Positions 16,710 to 25,482 are shown, counted from the first letter of the stretch. The stretch is DNA of 64,000 bases from Brevundimonas pishanensis (GCF_022750635.1 NZ_JAJKBG010000009.1:1-64000); one strand, 5' to 3'. A program made the numbers and translations. Notes: generated from the letters alone by a model not told the origin.

Positions 16710-17732
16710 ATGATGACTACCACGATCGGCCTCGACCTCGCCAAGAGCGTATTTCAGGTTCACGGCGTTAGCAGCGAAGGACAGGTTACTGTTCGCCGGA
16801 AGCTGCGGCGTGCTGAACTCATGAGGTTCTTTAGAGATTTACCCCCGTGCCTGATCGGCATGGAAGCGTGCGCCACCGCCCATTATTGGGCCCGTGAACT
16901 CTCTGCCTTGGGCCACGAAGTTCGGTTGATGCCGCCGAGTTATGTAAAGGCCTACCTCCGCCGCCAGAAAAATGATGCGGCTGACGCTGAAGCAATCTGC
17001 GAGGCTGTGACGCGTCCGACGATGAGGTTCGTGCCGGTCAAGAGCGCTGAGCGTCAAGCGATCCTGACCTTGCATCGGACCAGGGAGTTGCTGGTTCGAC
17101 AGAAGACCACGCTGATCCGGGCCATCCGCAGCCATTGCGCAGAGTTCGGCCTCGTCGTCCCGCAGGGCGCGCGACGGATCACTGATCTCCTGCAGTCGGT
17201 GCGAGAGACACATCCTTCGACGCTTCCGCAAGCGGCGGTGCTGACAATGCAGATGCTCGGTGCCCAGCTTGATGCCCTGGCCGTACAAATACGCACGCTT
17301 GAGCGGCGACTGCTAGCTTGGCATCGCGAGAACGAGACAAGCCAGCGTCTGGCCACCATTCCTGGAGTCGGGATTATCACTTCAACCGCTCTGGCGGCCA
17401 GCATCAGCGATCCAAAACTGTTCAAATCCGGTCGTGAGTTCGCTGCCTTCCTGGGACTGGTTCCTCGACAAAACTCATCTGGTGGCAAGGAGCGGTTGGG
17501 CCAAATCTCCAAGAAGGGAGATGGCTATCTGCGCAAGCTCCTCGTGGTCGGGGCTACGTCGGTGATCCGGCGTGCTCGAACCGGTGTGACGCCATCAGCT
17601 GGCTGGGTCCAGGCGTTACTGGAGCGTCGGCCATCCCGCGTCGTGACCGTAGCCATGGCCAATAAGACCGCCCGGATTGCGTGGGCGGTAATGGCGCGAG
17701 GCGAGACCTACAGACCTATCGCTAAGGTTTAA
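16710..17732 (+). CDS. IS110-family (IS1111 group) DEDD transposase/recombinase
   Basis: 340-aa recombinase. The N-terminal RuvC-like DEDD domain begins TTTIGLDLAKSVFQVHG, with QKNDAADAEAI supplying later acidic residues. The C-terminal transposase_20 domain has IPGVGIITS and FLGLVPRQNSSGGK. Start set at ATG 16710 just before the conserved GLDLAK; the longer frame from 16629 reads through the subterminal repeat. The gene is intact. Family members are guided by an RNA transcribed from the element's own non-coding end. Confidence 0.92.
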   Translation: MMTTTIGLDLAKSVFQVHGVSSEGQVTVRRKLRRAELMRFFRDLPPCLIGMEACATAHYWARELSALGHEVRLMPPSYVKAYLRRQKNDAADAEAICEAVTRPTMRFVPVKSAERQAILTLHRTRELLVRQKTTLIRAIRSHCAEFGLVVPQGARRITDLLQSVRETHPSTLPQAAVLTMQMLGAQLDALAVQIRTLERRLLAWHRENETSQRLATIPGVGIITSTALAASISDPKLFKSGREFAAFLGLVPRQNSSGGKERLGQISKKGDGYLRKLLVVGATSVIRRARTGVTPSAGWVQALLERRPSRVVTVAMANKTARIAWAVMARGETYRPIAKV

Positions 17733-17982
17733 CCGAGATTGCTGCGAACCATTGGTTTGTAGCTCCGAACTGGAAGGGTGCATATGGGATGATGATGATC
17801 AGGTAGTGGCCGCAGGCTGGGAAAACCCGAGGTACTGTCGGAGCCTTGAGCTCGATAGCCTGATTGGGACCTGGTCCAGCGGACTCCATCAGGGCCAGCG
17901 GCCATCGACGCCGCACAAACAGGCCGGACAGATGACCGCAACACCCAGATCGTCACTTCAAACCAGATTCACCCTTGCAGTG
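17733..17982 (+). ncRNA. Candidate bridge/seek RNA region of the IS1111 element
   Basis: A 250-bp non-coding stretch between the transposase stop and the right subterminal repeat, conserved in the second copy (57835-58084). In the IS1111 group the guide RNA comes from this 3' non-coding end (established for the family). It contains GGTACTGTC (17831-17839), an 8/9 match to the IS6 terminus GGTGCTGTC beside which the element sits. No structure was computed. Confidence 0.45.
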
Positions 17983-18118
17983 CAGGGGCCGTCCACAGAT
18001 GACAGCACCGAGCGTGGTGACCAGCGAACCAAAGACAGACACTCATGCTCCTGCTCCAGCCCAACCTCGTGTGCGTGTTCGCACCCGGGCCCTGGCCGCG
18101 TGATGGGAGTGATGCGTC

Positions 18119-18529
18119 ATGTCCCACACCCTCACAGACTATGCGGTCGGCTTTGCAAGGCCGCCCAAGGCCCATCAATATACCAAGGGACAAAGCGGTA
18201 ACCCCAAGGGGCGACCCAAGGGCTCACGCAATATGGCCACCCTTCTGCGTGAAGAACTGGACCGCAAGGTTTCTGTCACCGTCGATGGCCTGACCAAAAA
18301 GATGTCCAAGCGCCAGGTGGCCGTGCGTCAACAGGTCGACAAGGCCGTCAAAGGCTGCCCCAAGGCGTTCCAGACCCTGCTCAAAATCGAGGCTGAAGGC
18401 CCCACTTCGCTGCTAGACGAGAACAAGGCGCATCGTCCGAGCGAGATCCAGCCAGCCGGCTATGACGAGATCATCAACGCCTATATGGCCGATCTCGTCT
18501 CCTCTTCGAGTGAAGGAGGCGCATCATGA
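18119..18529 (+). CDS. DUF5681-domain protein
   Basis: 136-aa basic protein with the DUF5681 signature near its N-terminus (YTKGQSGNPKGRPKGSRN, about 21-38), commonly encoded just before terminase-like genes in alphaproteobacteria. Its stop overlaps the terminase start by 4 bp (18526-18529), so the two are translationally coupled. Possibly a small-terminase-like DNA-binding partner (inference). No other phage genes are nearby. Confidence 0.8.
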   Translation: MSHTLTDYAVGFARPPKAHQYTKGQSGNPKGRPKGSRNMATLLREELDRKVSVTVDGLTKKMSKRQVAVRQQVDKAVKGCPKAFQTLLKIEAEGPTSLLDENKAHRPSEIQPAGYDEIINAYMADLVSSSSEGGAS

Positions 18530-20004
18530 GCGCGCTTCCCCTCCCCGCTGACATCATGGTGCACAGCCTGGCCAGACACGAGTTCGAGGTGTTCCTCGAA
18601 CTCGTGTTTCGTCATCTGAACCCCGACACAACCCTGTCTCGGGGCTGGTATCTGTCAGCCATGTGCCAGGCCCTAGCTGAAGTGGCCCAAGGCCGTGAGC
18701 GCCGCCTGCAGATCACCGTGCCGCCGCGCCACCTGAAGTCGATCATGACCACGGTGGCGTTTCCGGCCTGGCTGCTGGGCCAGCGCCCCGAGACCCGCAT
18801 CATCTGCGCCAGCTACGGGCAGGAGCTGTCAGCCGCCTTGTCGCGCAGCTTTCGCAAGGTGATCCAGTCGCGCTGGTATAGCGAGGTCTTTCCACAAACT
18901 GCCGCCTCCATCATCCGCGATACCGAAGCTGACCTTGGCACGCGCCAAGGCGGTTATCGCTTTGCCACCGCCGTCGGCGGCACAGTCACAGGCATCGGGG
19001 CCGACCTGATCATTATCGATGACCTGATGAAGGCCCAGGACGCGTCCTATCCGGAAGCGCGGGCCAAGGCGCAGCGGTTTGTGGACGAGACCCTGCTTAG
19101 TCGTCTCGATAACAAACAGACCGGCGCGGTCATCGCCATCCAGCAGCGACTGCATGAAGATGATGTCTCCGCTCACCTAAGCAGCAAGGGCGGCTATCGT
19201 CATCTGGACCTTCCTGCCATTGCCATGCGCGATGAGATCATTCCCCTATCACACGGCCGAACCCATATCCGGCGCATCGGCGATGTTCTCAATCCTCAGC
19301 GTGAACCCCGCGAAGTCCTCGACCAGCTCAAGGCCGAGATGGGCCCGCGTGCCTTTGAAGCCCAGTACCAGCAGAACCCGACACCTTTGGAGGGTGACTA
19401 TCTGCAATGGGACAAGGTTCAGTTCTACGACGAAGCCCCACCGCGCAATCGGCTAAACAAGGTGGTGCACAGTTGGGATGTGGCCTCCTCCAGTGATCCC
19501 AAGGCCGACTATTCGGTCGGCACCATCTGGGGACATGACGGCACAAGCTGGCTCTTGCTCGATGTGATACGCCAGCGCCTACTCTATCCGGACTTGTTGG
19601 CCCGTCTGCGGCTTGAGCGCAAACTCTGGAAGGCCGATGCCATATTGGTCGAGAAGTCTTCGGTGGGACCGGCTCTGCTGGAAGACCTCGCAAGAGACAT
19701 GCGCGGGATTAGCGATCCCCAGTTTCATGCCCGTGCCTGTATACGGCTTGGCATCAACGCTACCCTGCCCAAGGCCGAGCGGTATTTTGCATCAGTAGAG
19801 CGGCTCTATTCCGGTTTTGCCAAACTGCCGCGCTCAGCGACTTGGCTTGATGATCTCCATCGCGAGATGCAGACCTTTCCTGCCGCCCGCTATGACGATC
19901 AGGTCGATAGTCTCAGCCAGTTCCTCAACTGGGCCCCCAGCCGTCAGGGACGCAATATTCTCAAGGATTCCGACACACGTCGCGATGGGCCTCGGCCACG
20001 TTGA
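18526..20004 (+). CDS. Phage terminase large subunit-like protein
   Basis: 492-aa TerL-type ATPase/nuclease. Walker A-like PPRHLKS (66-72), Walker B LIIIDDLMK (161-169), and a C-terminal RNase H-like nuclease with WDVASSSD and YDDQVDSL acidic motifs. The length is typical. It forms a two-gene unit with the DUF5681 gene, with no portal, capsid or integrase nearby, so it is either a phage remnant or one of the orphan DUF5681-TerL pairs seen in many alphaproteobacteria. Confidence 0.88.
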   Translation: MSALPLPADIMVHSLARHEFEVFLELVFRHLNPDTTLSRGWYLSAMCQALAEVAQGRERRLQITVPPRHLKSIMTTVAFPAWLLGQRPETRIICASYGQELSAALSRSFRKVIQSRWYSEVFPQTAASIIRDTEADLGTRQGGYRFATAVGGTVTGIGADLIIIDDLMKAQDASYPEARAKAQRFVDETLLSRLDNKQTGAVIAIQQRLHEDDVSAHLSSKGGYRHLDLPAIAMRDEIIPLSHGRTHIRRIGDVLNPQREPREVLDQLKAEMGPRAFEAQYQQNPTPLEGDYLQWDKVQFYDEAPPRNRLNKVVHSWDVASSSDPKADYSVGTIWGHDGTSWLLLDVIRQRLLYPDLLARLRLERKLWKADAILVEKSSVGPALLEDLARDMRGISDPQFHARACIRLGINATLPKAERYFASVERLYSGFAKLPRSATWLDDLHREMQTFPAARYDDQVDSLSQFLNWAPSRQGRNILKDSDTRRDGPRPR

Positions 20005-20010
20005 ACGAAA

Positions 20011-20040
20011 ACAGCGGCGTCAAAAGACGCCGCTGTTGCT
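20011..20040 (+). terminator. Rho-independent terminator
   Basis: Perfect 11-bp stem (20011-20021 with 20026-20036) with an AAAA loop and weak T-rich tail (TGCTTTG). Lies between convergent genes and could serve both. Confidence 0.75.
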
Positions 20041-20055
20041 TTGTGAGTGCAGAGG

Positions 20056-20352
20056 TTAGCGTTTGCAGTCGGCCCGACCGGTATAAGCCGTATGCGGTAT
20101 GCCTCCTCGGCTGGTGGCATCGATAAACTCGATGCTGAAGTTCTCGATCTCGGCATTGCAGGCCTGCTTTAACGCTTCGCGCGCGGTCAGTTCGATCGCC
20201 GCCTGATCATTGGTAAACTGGGCCAACCCTTGCATGGTGAACCCTAGGCCACCGGCACGGGTTTGAAACGGGGCCATGCTGGGTTGCGGAATGGACGCAC
20301 AGGCTGCCAGGCTCAGAAGCGCCCCAACAAGAGCAAACGAAGCGCGCTTCAT
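20056..20352 (-). CDS. Small lipoprotein, unknown function
   Basis: 98-aa protein with a lipoprotein signal peptide (LSLAAC lipobox, Cys about 18), so probably membrane-anchored facing the periplasm. Two later Cys residues (ACNAEI and ADCKR) could form a disulphide. Family not recognised. Its start overlaps the stop of the upstream gene by 4 bp (20349-20352), so the two form an operon. Confidence 0.75.
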   Translation of the reverse strand: MKRASFALVGALLSLAACASIPQPSMAPFQTRAGGLGFTMQGLAQFTNDQAAIELTAREALKQACNAEIENFSIEFIDATSRGGIPHTAYTGRADCKR

Positions 20353-20780
20353 TGTGCACCCTCCGACTTCAACTGATCGGTGTAGTCGGTCTCGTTTAGG
20401 CTATTAGCCCGACCGCAGACTTCACTGGCAAATACACCAAAGTCTTGCCCTCTGAACGCATCCATCGCGGATGAAAAATAGAAGTCCTTGTACCCGTTAT
20501 AGCCGCCCATCCGGTTCCGCGCATTGGCCTGCCCGCACACAGCCAGAACCACCTGACTACGGTCGCGGCGATTGGGACTTAGAAGCACCACACGCACATT
20601 CCTGAACCGCGCGCTTTCGTAATCCACCAAACTCTCTTCCAACCACGACCGCGTCATGCGGACCTCCATGGCAATCTGCTCTTCGCTGAAGAGCCCGCCT
20701 TGAGCACCCTCGCCTTCCTGCGCCGCCGCTGTGCCAGCGCTCAACAACACTGCCAGAAAGGCCATCCCCGATAGTTTCAT
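20349..20780 (-). CDS. Exported protein, unknown function
   Basis: 143-aa protein with a Sec signal peptide (cleavage after AAA, about residue 20). The body contains VVLAVCGQANARNRMGGYNGYKDF and a later VCGRAN, a repeated CG(Q/R)AN motif that may mark a disulphide. It resembles small uncharacterised periplasmic proteins of Caulobacterales. Co-transcribed with the lipoprotein gene that follows. Confidence 0.75.
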   Translation of the reverse strand: MKLSGMAFLAVLLSAGTAAAQEGEGAQGGLFSEEQIAMEVRMTRSWLEESLVDYESARFRNVRVVLLSPNRRDRSQVVLAVCGQANARNRMGGYNGYKDFYFSSAMDAFRGQDFGVFASEVCGRANSLNETDYTDQLKSEGAQ

Positions 20781-20898
20781 GGTTCATCCTATAAGTCTCA
20801 ACACGGTGACGCTGGTCGCTCAGAAGTCGCTGACAAGTCAACCAAAATGAGACTCATCGTCTGTCGCCCGATCAGATGCATTGCCCGCATCTGCGCCT

Positions 20899-21111
20899 AT
20901 GGATGTTTGCAAAAAACTCGGATTGCGCGTGCAGCAGCTGCGCCAAGCCAAGGGCTGGTCGCAAGACGAGTTTGCACATCGCGCAAACCTGCACCGTACC
21001 TATGTCTCGGGTGTTGAACGCGGTATCCGCAATCCCACCATTACCGTTCTTGAAAAGCTCGCGGCTGGTCTTGAGATCACGCTAAGCGAGTTGGTGGCCC
21101 TGGAAGAATAG
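20899..21111 (+). CDS. XRE-family HTH regulator
   Basis: 70-aa single-domain Cro/CI-type regulator from ATG 20899 (a TTG at 20881 would add six residues). HTH motif: QDEFAHRANLHRTYVSGVERG followed by NPTITVLEKLAAGLEI, as in restriction-modification controller-like XRE proteins. Divergent from the exported-protein pair. No partner toxin or restriction gene is visible beside it. Confidence 0.85.
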   Translation: MDVCKKLGLRVQQLRQAKGWSQDEFAHRANLHRTYVSGVERGIRNPTITVLEKLAAGLEITLSELVALEE

Positions 21112-21310
21112 GTCGCGAGCGGCGATCCAGAACTTCCATGGCTTGCGCTAAGGTTCTGGCATCTTCCAGATAGCTTTGTAGGCATCCGGCCGCGCCGGAT
21201 AATTCTAGCATATCCAAATCGGACGAAAGGCTCACGGCATACTCGGCCAAATGTCCTGCAAACACGCCCAGCCGAAACTTTGCCTCCAGCGCATCGCTGC
21301 GGTCAAACAT
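21077..21310 (-). CDS. Small hypothetical protein
   Basis: 77-aa frame from ATG 21310 (MFDRSDALEAKF), mostly helical and acidic (SDLDMLELSGAAGCL). It converges with and overlaps the end of the XRE gene by 35 bp. The IS1380 element begins 17 bp upstream of its start, so its native promoter has probably been displaced. Coding is plausible, not certain. Confidence 0.5.
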   Translation of the reverse strand: MFDRSDALEAKFRLGVFAGHLAEYAVSLSSDLDMLELSGAAGCLQSYLEDARTLAQAMEVLDRRSRPILPGPPTRLA

Positions 21311-21326
21311 GCCTTGGTCCCACATT

Positions 21327-22981
21327 CCCCAAGTAAATCGCTGATTTTGCTGTCAGGATCTCAATATTTCCGATATAAATCATGGTGTTGATGGCCGTGA
21401 GGGGCGCGTTTGATGGATCACCCAGAGGGTGCGGGTTCGAAGCGGGCAGATCGGGTCGAGTTCGACCGCCGGGTGCATGTGGAGTTCCGAGGTGCGCAGC
21501 TCAGTTCCGACGGCGGCCTGCTGGTGATGCGCGAGCTGGATGACGCGCTCGGGCTGTCCGATCTGGCGGCAAAAGCATTGCGCGACACCCGGCGCGGCAA
21601 GAACACGGTCCACCGGCTTGACGGGTTGTTCCGGCAATCGGTGTTCGGGCGACTGGCCGGATACGAGGATGTGAACGACGCCGACCGCCTGGCCCTCGAT
21701 CCGGTGATGCGCCAGGTCGTGGGTGGAAGGGCTGTCGATGCGCAAGCGGCCTCGGCCTCGCAGATGGGACGGTTCGAGACCGAGACACTGGCACAGCCCG
21801 AGAACCGTGCCGCGCTGGCCGACCTGAATGGCCAATGGATCGACCGGTTCCATGACCGTAACGGGCTGAAGTACATCGTTCTGGACATGGACAGTTCGGT
21901 CAGCCCCACCCATGGCGATCAGGAGGGCGCGGCCTGGAACGGGCATTTCGACTGCACCTGCTATCACCCGAACTTTTTGTTCAACCAGTTCGGCATGCTG
22001 GAGCGCTGCGCCTTGCGCCATGGCAACGTCCACAGCGCCGATGGCTGGCGGGACGTTCTCGACCCCGTCATCGCCCGCTACGCGGAGCGCGACCTTTGCG
22101 GCCGGTTCTTCCGGGCTGACGCCGCCTACGCGATCCCCGCGATCTATGAGCGGCTGGAAGAAGCCCGATTCTTCTACGCCATCCGGCTGCCTGCGAACAA
22201 CGTCCTGCGCGAGAAGATCGCGCATCGGCTGACGCGCCCTGTCGGGCGACCTTCGCTGACCAAGGTCAAGCGCTTCTACGAAGACTTCGAGTATCAGGCG
22301 GCATCCTGGGACAAGGAACGCCGGGTGATCGCCAAGATCGAATGGCATCCGGGCGAACTGTTCCCGCGTGTCGGCTTCATCGTCACCAACCTGCCGATGG
22401 AGCCCGACTGGGTGGTGCGGTTCTATAACCAGCGCGGCACCGCCGAGCAGCACATCAAGGAAGGTAAATATGCCTTCCACTGGACGCGGCTGTCATGCCG
22501 GAAGTTCCGCGACAATGAGGTGCGACTGCAACTGCATGCGCTGGCCTACAACCTGGCCATCTTCTTGCGCTGCATCGAGTTGCCCGAGACGATGGCCGAC
22601 TGGTCGTTGACCAGCCTGCAACTGAAGCTGATCAAGATCGGGGCACGTGTCGTCCGCCATGCCCGCGCCATCACCTTCCAGCTGGCCGAGGTGGCCGTCA
22701 CCGGTCCGATGGTCCGCGCCATCCTCGCCGCCATCCGCCGATTGCGAGCGCCTCCGCTATGCGCATGACCGCCATCCACGCCCAAACTGAACGAAAACGG
22801 CAGGATGGGTCTGTCCGCTGCGCTGAAAAACACCGCCACCAGGGCACAACACGGCGGCTTCGCGGGCCGATCTGCCCTGTCTCAGCGCCTTGCGCGCCCG
22901 ACGACGCCGCTCGGGACGGAAAATGATTGTCCTGCGGTCGGATTCAGGCGAAACTCACGTCAGACGGCATGCCACTTGGGG
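21327..22981 (+). mobile_element. IS1380-family insertion sequence
   Basis: About 1.65 kb, bounded by inverted repeats with core CCCCAAGT (ACATTCCCCAAGT at 21322-21334 and its complement at 22974-22986). Holds one transposase. Its right end lies about 70 bp before the glucose dehydrogenase start and may have replaced that gene's promoter. Confidence 0.8.
21413..22768 (+). CDS. IS1380-family transposase
   Basis: 451-aa DDE transposase of the IS1380 family. Features are the N-terminal LSSDGGLLVMRELD, DLDSSVSPTHGDQEG-like first acidic region (LDMDSSVSPTHGDQ), FRADAAYAIP, and the C-terminal EQHIKEGKYAFHWTRLSC with the catalytic Glu and Y(N)xxxE(K)-type spacing. ATG 21413 follows GAGGGG. The frame is uninterrupted, so the element may be active. 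Confidence 0.92.
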   Translation: MDHPEGAGSKRADRVEFDRRVHVEFRGAQLSSDGGLLVMRELDDALGLSDLAAKALRDTRRGKNTVHRLDGLFRQSVFGRLAGYEDVNDADRLALDPVMRQVVGGRAVDAQAASASQMGRFETETLAQPENRAALADLNGQWIDRFHDRNGLKYIVLDMDSSVSPTHGDQEGAAWNGHFDCTCYHPNFLFNQFGMLERCALRHGNVHSADGWRDVLDPVIARYAERDLCGRFFRADAAYAIPAIYERLEEARFFYAIRLPANNVLREKIAHRLTRPVGRPSLTKVKRFYEDFEYQAASWDKERRVIAKIEWHPGELFPRVGFIVTNLPMEPDWVVRFYNQRGTAEQHIKEGKYAFHWTRLSCRKFRDNEVRLQLHALAYNLAIFLRCIELPETMADWSLTSLQLKLIKIGARVVRHARAITFQLAEVAVTGPMVRAILAAIRRLRAPPLCA

Positions 22982-23051
22982 AATGTATGTTTGGAACTCC
23001 GCCTCTGAGACAGCGTTGCCGTTCCTTGATCCGCAGTTTCAGGGGGCTCTC

Positions 23052-25481
23052 ATGCCACGATGGACAACGCCAACCCGTCTGGGAGGCTGGCTGACCCTGC
23101 TTCTCGGCGTCCTGCTGGCCGTGATCGGTCTGATCCTGACCGTCGGCGGGGTGCAGTTGGCCGCTCTGGGCGGCTCCTGGTACTATGTCCTGGCTGGCCT
23201 GGCGCTTATCGCCTCGGGCGTGTTGCTGGTGCTGCGCGACGTGCGTGGGGCGTGGATATACGCCGCGACCTTCTTGGCGACGCTGATCTGGGCCTTCTGG
23301 GAAAAGGGCTTGAACGGTTGGGCCCTGGTGCCGCGCCTGGTCGGGCCGCTGGTGCTGATGTTCTTGGTCATCGCGACCCTGCCGGCGCTGCGGCGCGGCG
23401 CGGGGCGGCTGGCCGCCGGATCGGCGGCCGGTCTGGCGGTTCTGACCCTGATCTTCGGCGTCGTCATCGCCCAGGCCAACAAGGCGCAGATCGACCACCC
23501 GGTGCCCGGCGCGCGCGGAAGCTACAACGATCCCGCCCTGCTGAAGACGGGCGCGGACTGGCCCGCCTGGGGCGGCACCGACAGCGCGCAGCGCTATACG
23601 CCGCTGACCCAGATCAACAAGGACAACGTCGGCCGCCTGGAACGCGCCTGGACCTTCCGCACCGGCGACCTGCCCGGCGAGCGGTGGGGGGCGGAGACCA
23701 CGCCGCTGAAGATCGGCGACACCGTTTATCTGTGCTCGGCCCGAAACAAGCTGTTCGCCCTGGATGCCAATACGGGCCAGCAGAAGTGGACCTATGATCC
23801 GCAGGTCGCCGACGACCAGATTCCCTACACGGCCGCCTGCCGCGGCGTGGCCTATCATGCCCGGGCGAACGCCAATCCGGCCGAACCCTGCGCGGTCAAG
23901 ATCATCGAAGGCACCCTGGACGGCCGCATCATCGCCGTGGACGCCCGCACCGGGCGTCCGTGCCCGGCCTTCGGCCAGAACGGCGCGGTCAGCATCAAGG
24001 TCGGCATGGGCGACCCCTATCCCGGCATGGTGTCGATCACCTCGGCGCCCGTCATCGTGCGTGGCGTTATCGTCACGGGCCACCAGGTTCTGGACGGCCA
24101 GAAGCGGTGGAACGCCTCGGGCGTGATCCAGGGCTTCGACGTCGAGACGGGCGAACTGCGCTTCGCCTGGGACATGATGCGTCCGGACCGCAACGGCCTG
24201 CCGCCGGAGGGCGAGACCTATACGCCCGGCACCCCCAACATGTGGACGACGGCCTCTGTCGACGAGAATCTGGGTCTGGTCTATCTGCCGATGGGCAACT
24301 CCTCGGCCGACTACTGGTCCAGTTCGCGCCGCCCGCTGGAGAAGCAGTATTCGACCTCCATCGTCGCCCTGGACGTGACGACGGGCAAACCGCGCTGGCA
24401 CTACCAGACCGTCCACAACGACGTGTGGGACTTCGACCACGGCTCGCAGGCGACGCTGATCGACTTCCCGACGGCGGCGGGCGTGGTACCGGCGCTGCTG
24501 GTGCCGACCAAGCAAGGCGACATGTACGTCTTCAACCGCGCCACCGGACAACTGCTGCACCGGGTCGAGGAACGGCCGGTGCCGACCACCGGCGGGACCG
24601 AACAGGGCCAGCGTTCGCCGACCCAGCCGTTCTCGCTGTTCGCCACCTTGCGCAAGCCGAACCTGGTCGAGGCCGACATGTGGGGCATGTCCCCGATCGA
24701 CCAGATGTTCTGCCGCATCAACTTCAAGAAGGCGAACTATCAAGGCTATTACACCCCGCCCTCGACCAACCACTACATCAACTATCCGGGCTATAACGGC
24801 GGCTCGGACTGGGGCGGCGTGGCGGTCGATCCCGTGCGCGGCGTGATCGTGGCCAACTACAACGACATGCCCAACTACAACCGGCTGGTGCCGCGCGCCG
24901 AGGCCAATGCAAAGGGCTGGTTCCCGCGCGACGACCCGCGCTACATCGCCCAGCAGAAGGAAGCGGCCGAACGCGGCGGCAGCCTGTCCAAGGGCGAAGG
25001 CGCCGGCGACCCGCAGATCGGCGTGCCCTACGCCATCGACGTCAACGCCGGCTGGCGCGTGAAGTGGACGGGCCTGTTGTGCAAGGAGCCGCCCTATGGC
25101 GGGATCACCGCCATCGACATGCGTACCGGCCAGACCCTGTGGGACCGTCCGTTCGGCACGGCGCGCAAGAACGGCCCGTGGGGCATCCCCTCGATGCTTC
25201 CGCTGGAGATCGGCACGCCCAACAACGGCGGCGCGGTGGTGACGGCCAGCGGCCTGATCTTCATCGCCGCGGCGACCGACGACCTGATCCGCGCCATCGA
25301 CATCGAGACCGGCAAGACCGTCTGGTCCGACGTCCTGCCCGCGGGCGGCCAGGCCAACCCCATGATCTACGAGCAGAACGGCCGCGAATACCTGGTCATC
25401 ATGGCCGGCGGCCATCACTTCATGGAGACGCCGGAAGGCGACTATGTGATCGCCTATGCTCTGCCCGAGGGCAGAGCATAG
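23052..25481 (+). CDS. gcd: Membrane-bound PQQ-dependent glucose dehydrogenase
   Basis: 809-aa quinoprotein, matching the usual 800 or so. Five hydrophobic segments (about 1-145) anchor it in the inner membrane and pass electrons to ubiquinone. A periplasmic eight-bladed propeller follows, beginning DWPAWGGTDSAQRYTPL, with HNDVWDFDHG in the conserved catalytic region and terminal FMETPEGDYVIAYALP. It oxidises glucose to gluconolactone using PQQ. ATG 23052 is preceded by AGGGGG. The longer frame from 22890 runs through the IS1380 end and is not used. No pqq genes are in the window. Confidence 0.93.
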   Translation: MPRWTTPTRLGGWLTLLLGVLLAVIGLILTVGGVQLAALGGSWYYVLAGLALIASGVLLVLRDVRGAWIYAATFLATLIWAFWEKGLNGWALVPRLVGPLVLMFLVIATLPALRRGAGRLAAGSAAGLAVLTLIFGVVIAQANKAQIDHPVPGARGSYNDPALLKTGADWPAWGGTDSAQRYTPLTQINKDNVGRLERAWTFRTGDLPGERWGAETTPLKIGDTVYLCSARNKLFALDANTGQQKWTYDPQVADDQIPYTAACRGVAYHARANANPAEPCAVKIIEGTLDGRIIAVDARTGRPCPAFGQNGAVSIKVGMGDPYPGMVSITSAPVIVRGVIVTGHQVLDGQKRWNASGVIQGFDVETGELRFAWDMMRPDRNGLPPEGETYTPGTPNMWTTASVDENLGLVYLPMGNSSADYWSSSRRPLEKQYSTSIVALDVTTGKPRWHYQTVHNDVWDFDHGSQATLIDFPTAAGVVPALLVPTKQGDMYVFNRATGQLLHRVEERPVPTTGGTEQGQRSPTQPFSLFATLRKPNLVEADMWGMSPIDQMFCRINFKKANYQGYYTPPSTNHYINYPGYNGGSDWGGVAVDPVRGVIVANYNDMPNYNRLVPRAEANAKGWFPRDDPRYIAQQKEAAERGGSLSKGEGAGDPQIGVPYAIDVNAGWRVKWTGLLCKEPPYGGITAIDMRTGQTLWDRPFGTARKNGPWGIPSMLPLEIGTPNNGGAVVTASGLIFIAAATDDLIRAIDIETGKTVWSDVLPAGGQANPMIYEQNGREYLVIMAGGHHFMETPEGDYVIAYALPEGRA

Positions 25482-25482
25482 G
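25453..25482 (+). other. Perfect 14-bp hairpin spanning the gcd stop codon
   Basis: A 14+14 bp inverted repeat with a 2-base loop includes the last codons and TAG of gcd. No T-run follows, so it is more likely an mRNA-stabilising or end-protecting hairpin than a simple terminator. Confidence 0.6.

Larger units (their letters stand above)
16625..18000 (+). mobile_element. IS1111-group (IS110 family) insertion sequence, copy 1
   Basis: About 1376 bp. Subterminal perfect 14-bp inverted repeats (GTGGACGGCCCCTG 16629-16642; complement 17983-17996) sit about 4 bp in from each end, the hallmark of the IS1111 subgroup. It is inserted in the terminal repeat of the IS6 element. Confidence 0.88.
15817..18009 (-). 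mobile_element. Compound IS: IS6 variant II with IS1111-group element in its terminal repeat (copy 1)
   Basis: 2193-bp unit starting GGTGCTGTCAGGATAAC and ending GACAGCACC. The IS6 right terminus (normally ...TTAGACTGACAGCACC) is split after TTAGACTGA by an IS1111-group element, and GACAGCACC resumes at 18001. An identically built, near-identical unit of the same length lies at 55919-58111, so the nest moved or was copied as one unit. No direct repeats flank it. Confidence 0.88.

Noticed and set aside
21380..22480. 366-aa minus-strand open frame
   Set aside because: Antisense to the IS1380 transposase.
22944..25418. 824-aa open frame on the minus strand
   Set aside because: Exactly opposite the glucose dehydrogenase gene; low-complexity His/Arg/Gly-rich translation typical of the antisense of a GC-rich gene.
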